Position numbers and translations under genes: made by a program. A stretch of 64,000 nucleotides of DNA from a virus, in the IMG/VR virus record IMGVR_UViG_3300008963_000003, positions 1 to 64,000 of that record, one strand, 5' to 3'. The notes beneath the pieces were generated by a model. That model saw nothing but the letters and a program-made list of their open reading frames with translations, ran no database searches and was not told the DNA's origin. Shown piece after piece: positions 36,733 to 43,277 of this stretch (positions within the stretch are counted from its first letter, which is position 1; every line of letters starts with the position of its first letter).

Positions 36733-36769
36733 AACGTGCTGTTTTCAGCCCGTTTAACCCCCTTTTTTT
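36732..36769 (+). terminator. Terminator-like hairpin after the DUF115-like gene
   Basis: AAACG-T-GCTG, loop TTTT, CAGC-C-CGTTT (36732-36755, one mismatch), followed within eight bases by a run of seven T. It overlaps the stop of the upstream gene and would separate it from the late unit starting at 36779. Confidence 0.55.
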
Positions 36770-36778
36770 CTATTAAAT

Positions 36779-36785
36779 GTAAATA
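36779..36785 (+). promoter_or_regulatory. Late promoter box GTAAATA for head scaffold/capsid unit
   Basis: GTAAATA then TAATAGACAG, 34 nt before the preferred ATG at 36820. Keeps the TAAATA core. It follows a terminator, so it probably starts the acidic-protein, gp21, gp22, gp23 transcript. Confidence 0.5.
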
Positions 36786-36819
36786 TAATAGACAGCCTTG
36801 CACAAAACAGGAGAATAAA

Positions 36820-37899
36820 ATGACTGATCGTAACAAATTTGAAGAAATGCTTGAGCGCTTGATTAATGAAGATCGCGAAGGAGCAGAAGATTTATTTCAT
36901 GAGATTGTAGTGGAAAAATCAAGAGATATTTATGAATCTCTTCTCAACGAAGAAGAAGACAGTGACGAAGATAGTGACGAAGATATTGACGAAGCCGAAG
37001 ACATGGACGATGACGAAGATATTGACGAAGCCGAAAACATGGACGATGATGACGAAATGGACGAATCTCTTTTCGGAGAAGCAGATCCTAGTGATGACAT
37101 GTTAAATGATATTTCTATGGACGATGATGACATGGGCATGGACGATGATGACATGGGCATGGACGATGATGACATGGGCATGGACGACGATGACATGGGC
37201 ATGGACGATGATGACACGGGCATGGGCATGGACGATAATGCAGATATCGAAGACACAATGTTAGACATCAAAGACGAACTAGAAAGTCTAAGAGCAAGTC
37301 TTGAAGATGCTATCGGAGATATGGAAGACAGCGATGGCAACGATGACATGGACATGGATGCCGATGCAGGCATGGATGTGGATGCCGATGACATGGATAT
37401 GGATTTAGACATGGATTCAGGAGATAATGATGCCGATACTGACAGCGGCGACGACGATACTGATGACGACGACGATGATGTAAAAGAAGGTTCTTACAAA
37501 AAAAAGAACAAGAAATCAAGCAGTGAAGAAATGCGCGAGTATGTAGAAAAAATCCAAGGCGGCGAATTAGGATCAAATATCGGCGGCGATAACGGAAATA
37601 ACACAAAAAGCACAGTAGCAGGTAAAAATGATATGGGCGGCACAACTCAAAATATTGCACGCGCAGATTCAGAAAACGGTGTTGAAGCAAACAAAGGACA
37701 GCTACAAGGTTCATCACTGTCAGACGGATCTCCAAAGGACATGAATACAGGAAATATTAATGTTCCAGGAGGCAAAGCTGGTAAGACTGCATTTAAAAAG
37801 TCTGAACCAGGTCATGGCGCCGAAAAGAAAGGCAAGCCAGATACTGCCGATAAAAGTGCAACTAGCACACTTAACAAAGTAAGCAGTCGCGCAAAATAA
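36820..37899 (+). CDS. Acidic prohead core/scaffold protein with MDDDDMG repeats, 359 aa
   Basis: I start at ATG 36820, which has CAGGAG eight bases upstream; a further in-frame ATG at 36736 lies inside the terminator. The first 40 residues (MTDRNKFEEMLERLINEDRE) are helical. A very acidic Asp/Glu/Met stretch of about 170 residues follows, including five tandem 21-bp units at 37117-37221 encoding MDDDDMG (last unit MDDDDTG) and an earlier 36-bp-type repeat. The C-terminal half is Lys/Gly/Asn-rich. It lies just before the prohead protease, where T4 has the core protein gp68. Composition fits a scaffold degraded during head maturation, like other head-core proteins. Homology to gp68 is not clear; assembly-core role is inferred. 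Confidence 0.6.
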   Translation: MTDRNKFEEMLERLINEDREGAEDLFHEIVVEKSRDIYESLLNEEEDSDEDSDEDIDEAEDMDDDEDIDEAENMDDDDEMDESLFGEADPSDDMLNDISMDDDDMGMDDDDMGMDDDDMGMDDDDMGMDDDDTGMGMDDNADIEDTMLDIKDELESLRASLEDAIGDMEDSDGNDDMDMDADAGMDVDADDMDMDLDMDSGDNDADTDSGDDDTDDDDDDVKEGSYKKKNKKSSSEEMREYVEKIQGGELGSNIGGDNGNNTKSTVAGKNDMGGTTQNIARADSENGVEANKGQLQGSSLSDGSPKDMNTGNINVPGGKAGKTAFKKSEPGHGAEKKGKPDTADKSATSTLNKVSSRAK

Positions 37900-37920
37900 G
37901 GCAAGAAAGAAAGGCCAACT

Positions 37921-38544
37921 ATGAAAACACTAAATGAACATTTGAGTTTCGACCAGGCTAAGATGGTAGTTGAGTCTGCTAATGACGGGAAAGACTTGTA
38001 TATGAAAGGTATTTGTATACAAGGCGGAGTACGCAACGCAAATCAGCGTGTATATCCTGTAAATGAAATTGGCAGGGCTGTCAAAACTCTCAACGAACAA
38101 GTAACCAGCGGATACTCAGTGTTAGGTGAAGTAGATCATCCAGACGGCCTTAACATTAATCTTGACCGTGTAAGTCATATGATCACAGAAATGTGGATGG
38201 ATGGCCCAAACGGATATGGAAAAATGAAAATTCTACCAACCCCGATGGGACAACTAGTTAAAACAATGCTTGAAAGCGGCGTAAAACTTGGTGTCTCATC
38301 GCGAGGTTCTGGAAACGTAAAAGAAGACGGAAGCGGTGAAGTTTCCGATTTTGAAATAATCACTGTGGACGTTGTGGCTCAGCCCAGCGCCCCTGGTGCA
38401 TATCCTACACCAATCTACGAGCATCTAATGAATGCACGTGGCGGATATAAGGCATACGAATTAGCACAGGCAACACAACACGACGACAAGGCACAAAAGT
38501 ATTTAAAAGAGAGCTTATTAAAAATAATAAGCGGACTCCGCTAA
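37921..38544 (+). CDS. 21: Prohead core protease gp21
   Basis: gp21 is the serine protease that cleaves the scaffold and trims the capsid protein (peptidase family U9/S80 fold). The N-terminus reads MKTLNEHLSFDQAKMV. Conserved residues appear in GEVDHPDGLNINLDRVSHMI (about 63-82, with the candidate catalytic His in DHPD) and in VKLGVSSRGSG (about 121, with the candidate catalytic Ser), then FEIITVDVVAQPSAPGAYP near 143. Length (207 aa) matches T4 gp21 (212 aa). It lies between the acidic protein and gp22, as expected for the T4 head cluster. AAAGG sits before the ATG. Confidence 0.93.
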   Translation: MKTLNEHLSFDQAKMVVESANDGKDLYMKGICIQGGVRNANQRVYPVNEIGRAVKTLNEQVTSGYSVLGEVDHPDGLNINLDRVSHMITEMWMDGPNGYGKMKILPTPMGQLVKTMLESGVKLGVSSRGSGNVKEDGSGEVSDFEIITVDVVAQPSAPGAYPTPIYEHLMNARGGYKAYELAQATQHDDKAQKYLKESLLKIISGLR

Positions 38545-38559
38545 CGAGGAGAGGATAAC

Positions 38560-39654
38560 ATGTTAGATGCACTAAAATCACTCTTTGAAAACAATGTACT
38601 TTCAGAAGAAGTGCGCTCAGAACTTGAAGAAGCATGGAACAAAAAGGTGAAAGAAAATCGCCTTGCTGTAACTGCTGAATTACGCGAAGAATTTGCTCAA
38701 AAGTACGAACACGACAAAAAAACAATGGTAGAATCTATTGATAAAATGTTAAGTGAACGTCTTGCAGAAGAAATTGCAGAATTCAAAGAAGATCGCAAAC
38801 AATTAGCAGAAGCAAAAGCAAAATATGCTGTTGCACAACGCAAAAATGCAAATCTTCTTAAAAATTTTGTTAGTGAAACACTGGCAAAAGAAATCAAAGA
38901 ACTACATGCTGATCAAAAATCAACAGCTGACAAGTTTGTTGCACTTGAAGATTTTGTAGTTGAGGCACTTTCAAAAGAAATCGCAGAGTTTTACGAAGAT
39001 AAAAAAGATTTGGCCGAAACCAAGGTAAGACTTGTAAAAGAAGCCAGACAGAATTTTGATAGAGTACAAAAAGACTTTATCAAAAAAAGTTCTGCTATAG
39101 TGTCTGAAACAGTGTCAACAAATCTCAATAAAGAAATTTCGTCACTGAAGGAAGACATTGAAGAAGCACGCAGAAACGACTTTGGACGTAAGATATTTGA
39201 AGCATTTTCAAATGAATATACTCAAAGCTATCTTAACGAAAAGTCTGAAACAGCTAAATTGATGAAAGTTGTTGAATCAAAAGACCAGCAACTGATTCAA
39301 GCAAAACAGGCAGCGTCCAAGGCAATTAATCTTGCAGAATCAAAGACCAACGAGATCAAAAAAATCAATGAGTCAATGAAACGCAAAGAAACTATAAATG
39401 AACTTACTGCTCCTTTATCAAGAGAGCAAAGTGAGATTATGAAAGATCTACTGGAATCAGTTCAAACAAACAGACTTCGCTCTGCGTTTGACAAGTACCT
39501 ACCATCAGTGATGAATGGTAACAGTCCAGAAAGACAGAAGGCAGTATTAGCAGAAGGCACAGAAATCACAGGCAACAGACAACAAACAAATGACAATAAA
39601 AATGCTAACGACGGAAATGTAGTTGAGTTACGCCGTCTAGCTGGATTGAGTTAA
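38560..39654 (+). CDS. 22: Prohead core scaffold protein gp22
   Basis: gp22 is the major scaffold around which gp23 assembles and which gp21 later destroys. The 364-aa sequence is nearly all charged coiled coil (Glu/Lys/Ala-rich), with the marine gp22 start MLDALKSLFENNVLSEEVRS and a conserved C-terminal half containing RNDFGRKIFEAFSNEYTQSY near 208. It ends in a short low-complexity tail and VVELRRLAGLS. T4 gp22 is 269 aa. GGAGAGG precedes the ATG, and the gene is followed 11 bp later by gp23. Placement between protease and capsid gene is the T4 arrangement. Confidence 0.9.
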   Translation: MLDALKSLFENNVLSEEVRSELEEAWNKKVKENRLAVTAELREEFAQKYEHDKKTMVESIDKMLSERLAEEIAEFKEDRKQLAEAKAKYAVAQRKNANLLKNFVSETLAKEIKELHADQKSTADKFVALEDFVVEALSKEIAEFYEDKKDLAETKVRLVKEARQNFDRVQKDFIKKSSAIVSETVSTNLNKEISSLKEDIEEARRNDFGRKIFEAFSNEYTQSYLNEKSETAKLMKVVESKDQQLIQAKQAASKAINLAESKTNEIKKINESMKRKETINELTAPLSREQSEIMKDLLESVQTNRLRSAFDKYLPSVMNGNSPERQKAVLAEGTEITGNRQQTNDNKNANDGNVVELRRLAGLS

Positions 39655-39665
39655 GGAGAAATCAA

Positions 39666-40832
39666 ATGTCAGAACTATTAGAAAGTCGCTGGCAAGACAC
39701 AAAGACAGCACTTCTTGAAGGCCTTCAAGGCAATAAGAAAGCAGTTATGGCTTCAACTCTTGAAAATACTCGTAGGTATCTTCAAGAAAGTGCCACTGCA
39801 GGTGCTACTTCTGCCGGTAATATCGCAACACTAAATCGTGTGATTCTACCAGTTATTAGACGTGTTATGCCAACAGTTATTGCAAACGAACTCGTTGGAG
39901 TTCAACCAATGACCGGACCAGTTGGTCAAATTCACACACTACGTGTTCGTTATAGTGACACAAGTAATGGAGCAGCAGCAGGCGAAGAAGCACTAAGCCC
40001 ATTCAAGATTGCTGAAAGCTATTCAGGTAAGCCTGGTAGCAACGATGCTCCTAGTGCTACTTCATCACTAGAAGGTGAAGCTGGTAACAGATTAAGCATT
40101 CAAATCTTGAAGCAAACAGTTGAAGCTAAAACTCGTAAGCTCAGCGCACGCTGGACTTTCGAAGCTGCACAAGATGCACAAGCACAGCACGGCATCGATG
40201 TTGAAGCAGAAATTATGGCTGCTCTTGCACAAGAAATCACTGCTGAAATTGATCAAGAAGTTCTTGCAAGTCTAGGTTCACTTGCAGGTACACCAGCAGA
40301 AACTTACGACCAAGCCGCAGTAAGTGGTACTGCTACTTTTGTTGGTGATGAGCATGCTGCACTAGCTGTTCAAATCAACAGAGTAAGCAACCTAATTGCT
40401 CAGCGTACACGTCGTGGTGCTGGTAACTGGGCAGTTGTTAGCCCATTTGCGCTAACAATTCTTCAGTCAGCAACTACAAGTGCTTTTGCTCGTACTACTG
40501 AAGGTACATTCGAAGCACCAACTAACACCAAGATGGTTGGTACACTGAACAATGCTATGAAAGTTTATGTAAACACTTATAGCGCAGACAATGCACCAGT
40601 ACTTATTGGTTATAAGGGTACTTCAGAGTCAGACGCAGCAGCGTTCTACTGCCCATATATCCCACTTATGAGTTCAGGTGTTGTGCTAGATCCATCGACA
40701 TTCGAACCAACTGTGAGCTTTATGACTCGCTACGGTTATGTCGAACTTAGCAACAGTGCATCGTCGCTGGGTAATGCAGCTGACTACCTAGGTAAAGTTG
40801 CAATTACTAACAGTAACGTAAGCTTCTCGTAA
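39666..40832 (+). CDS. 23: Major capsid protein gp23
   Basis: gp23 forms the head shell. The N-terminal 60 residues are the cleavable part; a gp21-type site is not certain. The conserved core begins ATLNRVILPVIRRVMPTVIA (about 53-72), then NELVGVQPMTGPVGQIHTLR near 73 and VEAKTRKLSARWTFEAAQDA near 151. Next comes IDVEAEIMAALAQEITAEID near 175, then RRGAGNWAVVSPFALTILQS near 246. These are strong marks of gp23 in marine T4-like phages. At 388 aa it is shorter than T4 gp23 (521 aa), lacking the insertion domain. GGAGAAATCAA precedes the ATG. A strong terminator follows, so capsid transcripts end here. No gp24-like vertex gene follows. Confidence 0.95.
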   Translation: MSELLESRWQDTKTALLEGLQGNKKAVMASTLENTRRYLQESATAGATSAGNIATLNRVILPVIRRVMPTVIANELVGVQPMTGPVGQIHTLRVRYSDTSNGAAAGEEALSPFKIAESYSGKPGSNDAPSATSSLEGEAGNRLSIQILKQTVEAKTRKLSARWTFEAAQDAQAQHGIDVEAEIMAALAQEITAEIDQEVLASLGSLAGTPAETYDQAAVSGTATFVGDEHAALAVQINRVSNLIAQRTRRGAGNWAVVSPFALTILQSATTSAFARTTEGTFEAPTNTKMVGTLNNAMKVYVNTYSADNAPVLIGYKGTSESDAAAFYCPYIPLMSSGVVLDPSTFEPTVSFMTRYGYVELSNSASSLGNAADYLGKVAITNSNVSFS

Positions 40833-40850
40833 TAGATTTAAATTTTCAAA

Positions 40851-40876
40851 AATAGGCCCTACGGGGCCTATTTTTA
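40851..40876 (+). terminator. Strong rho-independent terminator after gp23
   Basis: AATAGGCCC, loop TACG (UNCG-type), GGGCCTATT, then TTTA. Perfect 9-bp stem, 18 bp after the capsid stop. An A-run precedes it, so it may also work leftward. Confidence 0.9.
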
Positions 40877-40878
40877 TG

Positions 40879-40886
40879 ACTAAATA
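40879..40886 (+). promoter_or_regulatory. Late promoter box ACTAAATA
   Basis: ACTAAATA directly after the gp23 terminator, 17 nt before the ATG at 40904 with GAGGTG between. Same CTAAATA form as before the gp48-like gene. Confidence 0.5.
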
Positions 40887-40903
40887 TTCACAGAGGTGAA
40901 ACA

Positions 40904-41056
40904 ATGAAATATTCAAAAGAAAAAATGAAATATTACTCTTTGCTTGCACAAGGTAAAATGAAAAAAGCTGCAAAAATAAAACAAAACTTAATTGAAAGAG
41001 TACTAAAAAAACGTGCAAAAGGTAAATCTCTTTCAACTTGGCATGTTATAAAGTAA
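40904..41056 (+). CDS. Small basic protein, 50 aa
   Basis: ATG at 40904 with GAGGTG eight bases upstream; stop at 41054-41056. The 50-aa product is very Lys-rich (MKYSKEKMKYYSLLAQGKMK at the start, then AAKIKQNLIERVLKKRAKG) and probably a single or double helix. No family is recognised. Its place directly after the capsid terminator with its own late-type box suggests it is truly expressed. A nucleic-acid or capsid-interior role would fit the charge, but that is speculation. Confidence 0.6.
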   Translation: MKYSKEKMKYYSLLAQGKMKKAAKIKQNLIERVLKKRAKGKSLSTWHVIK

Positions 41057-41081
41057 TATATGATTTTTATGGAGGTTCATT

Positions 41082-41279
41082 ATGTTTACAGGAACCATTT
41101 ATGTTTATAATAACAAGAGAAAATATAACATTATAAGACCAGATAAGTGGACTACTGGGCTAATAGATATTTTATTTGAACAAAAAGGTGACTACGTGGT
41201 TGGCGAAAAAGTACAATACAGATACAAAGAAGTCAACGGAAAAAGATATGCAGAATATATTAAAAAAATAAATGCATAA
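41082..41279 (+). CDS. Small hypothetical protein, 65 aa
   Basis: ATG at 41082 with a strong GGAGG site (41071-41075) upstream. The 65-aa product is basic and beta-rich (TIYVYNNKRKYNIIRPDKW, then VVGEKVQYRYKEVNGKRYAE). It resembles a small beta-barrel by pattern only; I recognise no family. It lies 25 bp after the 50-aa gene, probably in the same transcript, ahead of the GATAAATA promoter of the fibre cassette. Confidence 0.6.
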   Translation: MFTGTIYVYNNKRKYNIIRPDKWTTGLIDILFEQKGDYVVGEKVQYRYKEVNGKRYAEYIKKINA

Positions 41280-41299
41280 TAACCCATTTTTTATACTTT

Positions 41300-41307
41300 G
41301 ATAAATA
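41300..41307 (+). promoter_or_regulatory. Late promoter box GATAAATA for fibre cassette
   Basis: GATAAATA followed by CTATTGTC, 90 nt before the ATG at 41398. The long leader contains the hairpin described at 41331-41374. Confidence 0.65.
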
Positions 41308-41330
41308 CTATTGTCAAAGAGGAATGAGCC

Positions 41331-41374
41331 TCTAGGATGAGGACTTATGCGGTGCCCGCCGCGTATTACCTAGA
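41331..41374 (+). other. Structured 5' leader hairpin
   Basis: TCTAGG (41331-41336) pairs with CCTAGA (41369-41374), enclosing GCGG/CCGC (41349-41362). It lies in the predicted untranslated leader between the late box and the AAGGAG ribosome site of 41398. Possible regulatory or RNA-stabilising element. Confidence 0.5.
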
Positions 41375-41397
41375 ACGTAACATATAAGGAGAAACAA

Positions 41398-41847
41398 ATG
41401 GGACGTCCACTTAATAAAAGATATTTTGGTAGATTAGCAAACACAAACGATGACAGATTTGCACCTCTAAACGACAGTGAACATAACCTCACTGCCATTG
41501 TTAAAGTAGGTTCAAACACAGTATCAGAATCGGGAATATTTCTTGCTCAAAGATCAGAAACTGTATTCAAAGTAAATGATGCACTAGACGGCACGGCAGT
41601 AAATGCTGACGGAACCAATGTCGACGGAACTGAAGGATCCGGAAATGTTGGATTTTGCCGACTAGTTGACAAAGATGTACCTGGCGACAACGAAATGGTT
41701 GTTAAAGGATATATCGACGGCGACGGCGACGGTGTAAATATTAGAAAATTTCACAATAGAACTGTAATTGATTTTGATAATAACAGATATACTTGGGAAG
41801 TTCAGGATGATTCTACACAAACACTACTAGTGTTAACTGCCATTTAA
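41398..41847 (+). CDS. Conserved structural protein, 149 aa (fibre cassette)
   Basis: The start MGRPLNKRYFGRLANTNDDR is one I recall from marine T4-like structural proteins upstream of fibre genes. The rest is beta-rich and acidic, with Asp/Gly-rich loops (DADGTNVDGTEGSG-like and YIDGDGDGVN) and a closing strand YTWEVQDDSTQTLLVL. No membrane segment or enzyme motif. It has AAGGAG before the ATG, a structured leader and a GATAAATA late promoter. The next gene starts 11 bp later. Likely a small virion or fibre-base protein; the exact role is unknown. Confidence 0.65.
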   Translation: MGRPLNKRYFGRLANTNDDRFAPLNDSEHNLTAIVKVGSNTVSESGIFLAQRSETVFKVNDALDGTAVNADGTNVDGTEGSGNVGFCRLVDKDVPGDNEMVVKGYIDGDGDGVNIRKFHNRTVIDFDNNRYTWEVQDDSTQTLLVLTAI

Positions 41848-41858
41848 TAGGAGTTATT

Positions 41859-42935
41859 ATGACAAAAGTAGTCAATAGAATCGGTGGCAATTATTATAAA
41901 TTAAAAGTCGACGACGCTGGCGAAATAATCCTAGACGTCGGTGACAGTGGTAAAGTTACTATCGCCGGCGACTTAGATGTTTTAGGCGAACAAACTTCTA
42001 TTGGCTCTACAGATTTAATTGTCAGTGATAATACAATTACTGTAAATGAAGGTGAATCCGGTGCAGGAGTTTCGTTAGGTACTGCTGGACTAATTGTAGA
42101 CCGTGGTACTGAAAACAATTCTGAATTTTTATTTAACGAATCTTTAAATAGTATCAGAAATGGTACAATTGTTACAGGAAGCTTTGTATTTCAAGACAAT
42201 ACCCAAGCAAGTTACGGTATACATACTAGCAGTATCAGCACTCAAAACAATGAAAACTTGTATCTTTTAAACAACAGCGGATTAGGAATAATCACTGTAA
42301 ATCAAGCAGGCGACTATGAAAAAAGTGTATTTAATTATGATGTTAACAATAATATCGAATTCAATGCATCAGCTGAAGATAATCTTGAACCAATCGGAGT
42401 ACAAATTGATCAAACTGGCAATAGTTACGATGAAGATGCTTTAATTACAGCTAGATTATTAATTGATTATACAAGAAGCTATCACTTGTATAACTTTCAA
42501 AATAAAATTTTATCTGATGACCTAACACCGAGCAGTGTAATAGCTAATTCAGAATCTGTTGTTATAAATGTAAATGGTGATGCAAATAACGTAGCATTTT
42601 TTACTGAAACCAATGTTGATTTGTACGGATTAACAATAAGAAAAGAATCTAATATAACAGCAGATGATTCATTGTTACAACCTGCATCTACTAGTGCAAA
42701 TTTAATACTTAGAGGAAATGGCTTAGGAATAGTTCAAAATGATGATTATTTAAATTTAACAAAACAAAATAATCCTCTTGAATTAGGTGAAGTCGGAGCA
42801 CCTACAGATGGAGTTACATTGTATGGAGATACACTAGCTGACGGCGGCACTGGCTTATTTTTTGTAAATCAAGACGGTACTAATGACGAGATAGCAAGCA
42901 GAAATAAAGCATTACTTTTTAGTATAATATTTTAA
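41859..42935 (+). CDS. Structural/fibre protein, 358 aa
   Basis: The N-terminal third is beta-repeat-like with Gly-Asp turns: KVTIAGDLDVLGEQTSIG near 31, then STDLIVSDNTITVNEGESG, a pattern typical of phage tail fibres and spike stalks in marine phages. The rest alternates polar strands and short loops; the C-terminal half contains FFTETNVDLYGLTIRKESN. No chaperone domain. GGAG lies before the ATG. It belongs to the four-gene block 41398-51755 read from one late promoter, and probably contributes to the fibre base or a short fibre. Confidence 0.6.
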   Translation: MTKVVNRIGGNYYKLKVDDAGEIILDVGDSGKVTIAGDLDVLGEQTSIGSTDLIVSDNTITVNEGESGAGVSLGTAGLIVDRGTENNSEFLFNESLNSIRNGTIVTGSFVFQDNTQASYGIHTSSISTQNNENLYLLNNSGLGIITVNQAGDYEKSVFNYDVNNNIEFNASAEDNLEPIGVQIDQTGNSYDEDALITARLLIDYTRSYHLYNFQNKILSDDLTPSSVIANSESVVINVNGDANNVAFFTETNVDLYGLTIRKESNITADDSLLQPASTSANLILRGNGLGIVQNDDYLNLTKQNNPLELGEVGAPTDGVTLYGDTLADGGTGLFFVNQDGTNDEIASRNKALLFSIIF

Positions 42936-42944
42936 GGATTTGAA

Positions 42945-43277
42945 ATGGCAATAAAGAACGAAATTATAACCACAACTGGAGTTGCAATATTAACAGTGCC
43001 TGCTGGTAAAAAATATGCCGTGACAACCTTACTAGTATGTAACACTGGAACCGATGACGGCACTGGTTTAAATGATACTAGTTTTAACATGTATGTATAT
43101 CCAACATCTGGAAGTGCCAGCAACGAATATCAAGTACTAAATGATTTAAAAGTATCAGCCGGTGATACTTTTACTTTCAATGTTGAAAGATTGATTTTAG
43201 AAGAAAACGACACTATATGGTTAGACGGAACTGCACCTACTAATCTTACTGCTACAATAAGTTATCTGGAAGTATAA
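42945..43277 (+). CDS. Conserved small virion protein, 110 aa
   Basis: A beta-sandwich-like protein with MAIKNEIITTTGVAILTVPA at the start, then GKKYAVTTLLVCNTGTDDGT and a C-terminal YLEV. This is a widespread small structural protein type in marine T4-like phages, in my recollection, often close to fibre genes. The stop (43275-43277) abuts the ATG of the next gene with no gap, showing tight coupling. The function is unknown, perhaps a fibre-attachment or head-decoration component. Confidence 0.65.
   Translation: MAIKNEIITTTGVAILTVPAGKKYAVTTLLVCNTGTDDGTGLNDTSFNMYVYPTSGSASNEYQVLNDLKVSAGDTFTFNVERLILEENDTIWLDGTAPTNLTATISYLEV

Noticed and set aside
36736-36819. 28-codon N-terminal extension of the acidic scaffold gene
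   Set aside because: The ATG at 36736 has no ribosome site and lies in the terminator; ATG 36820 has CAGGAG and lies after the late box.
37117-37221. CRISPR-like tandem repeat
   Set aside because: Direct tandem coding repeats without spacers, in frame with the scaffold gene.
36930-37412. 160-aa Ser-rich minus-strand frame
   Set aside because: Antisense of the Asp/Glu repeat gene; GAT/GAC codons read backward give Ser/Met runs.
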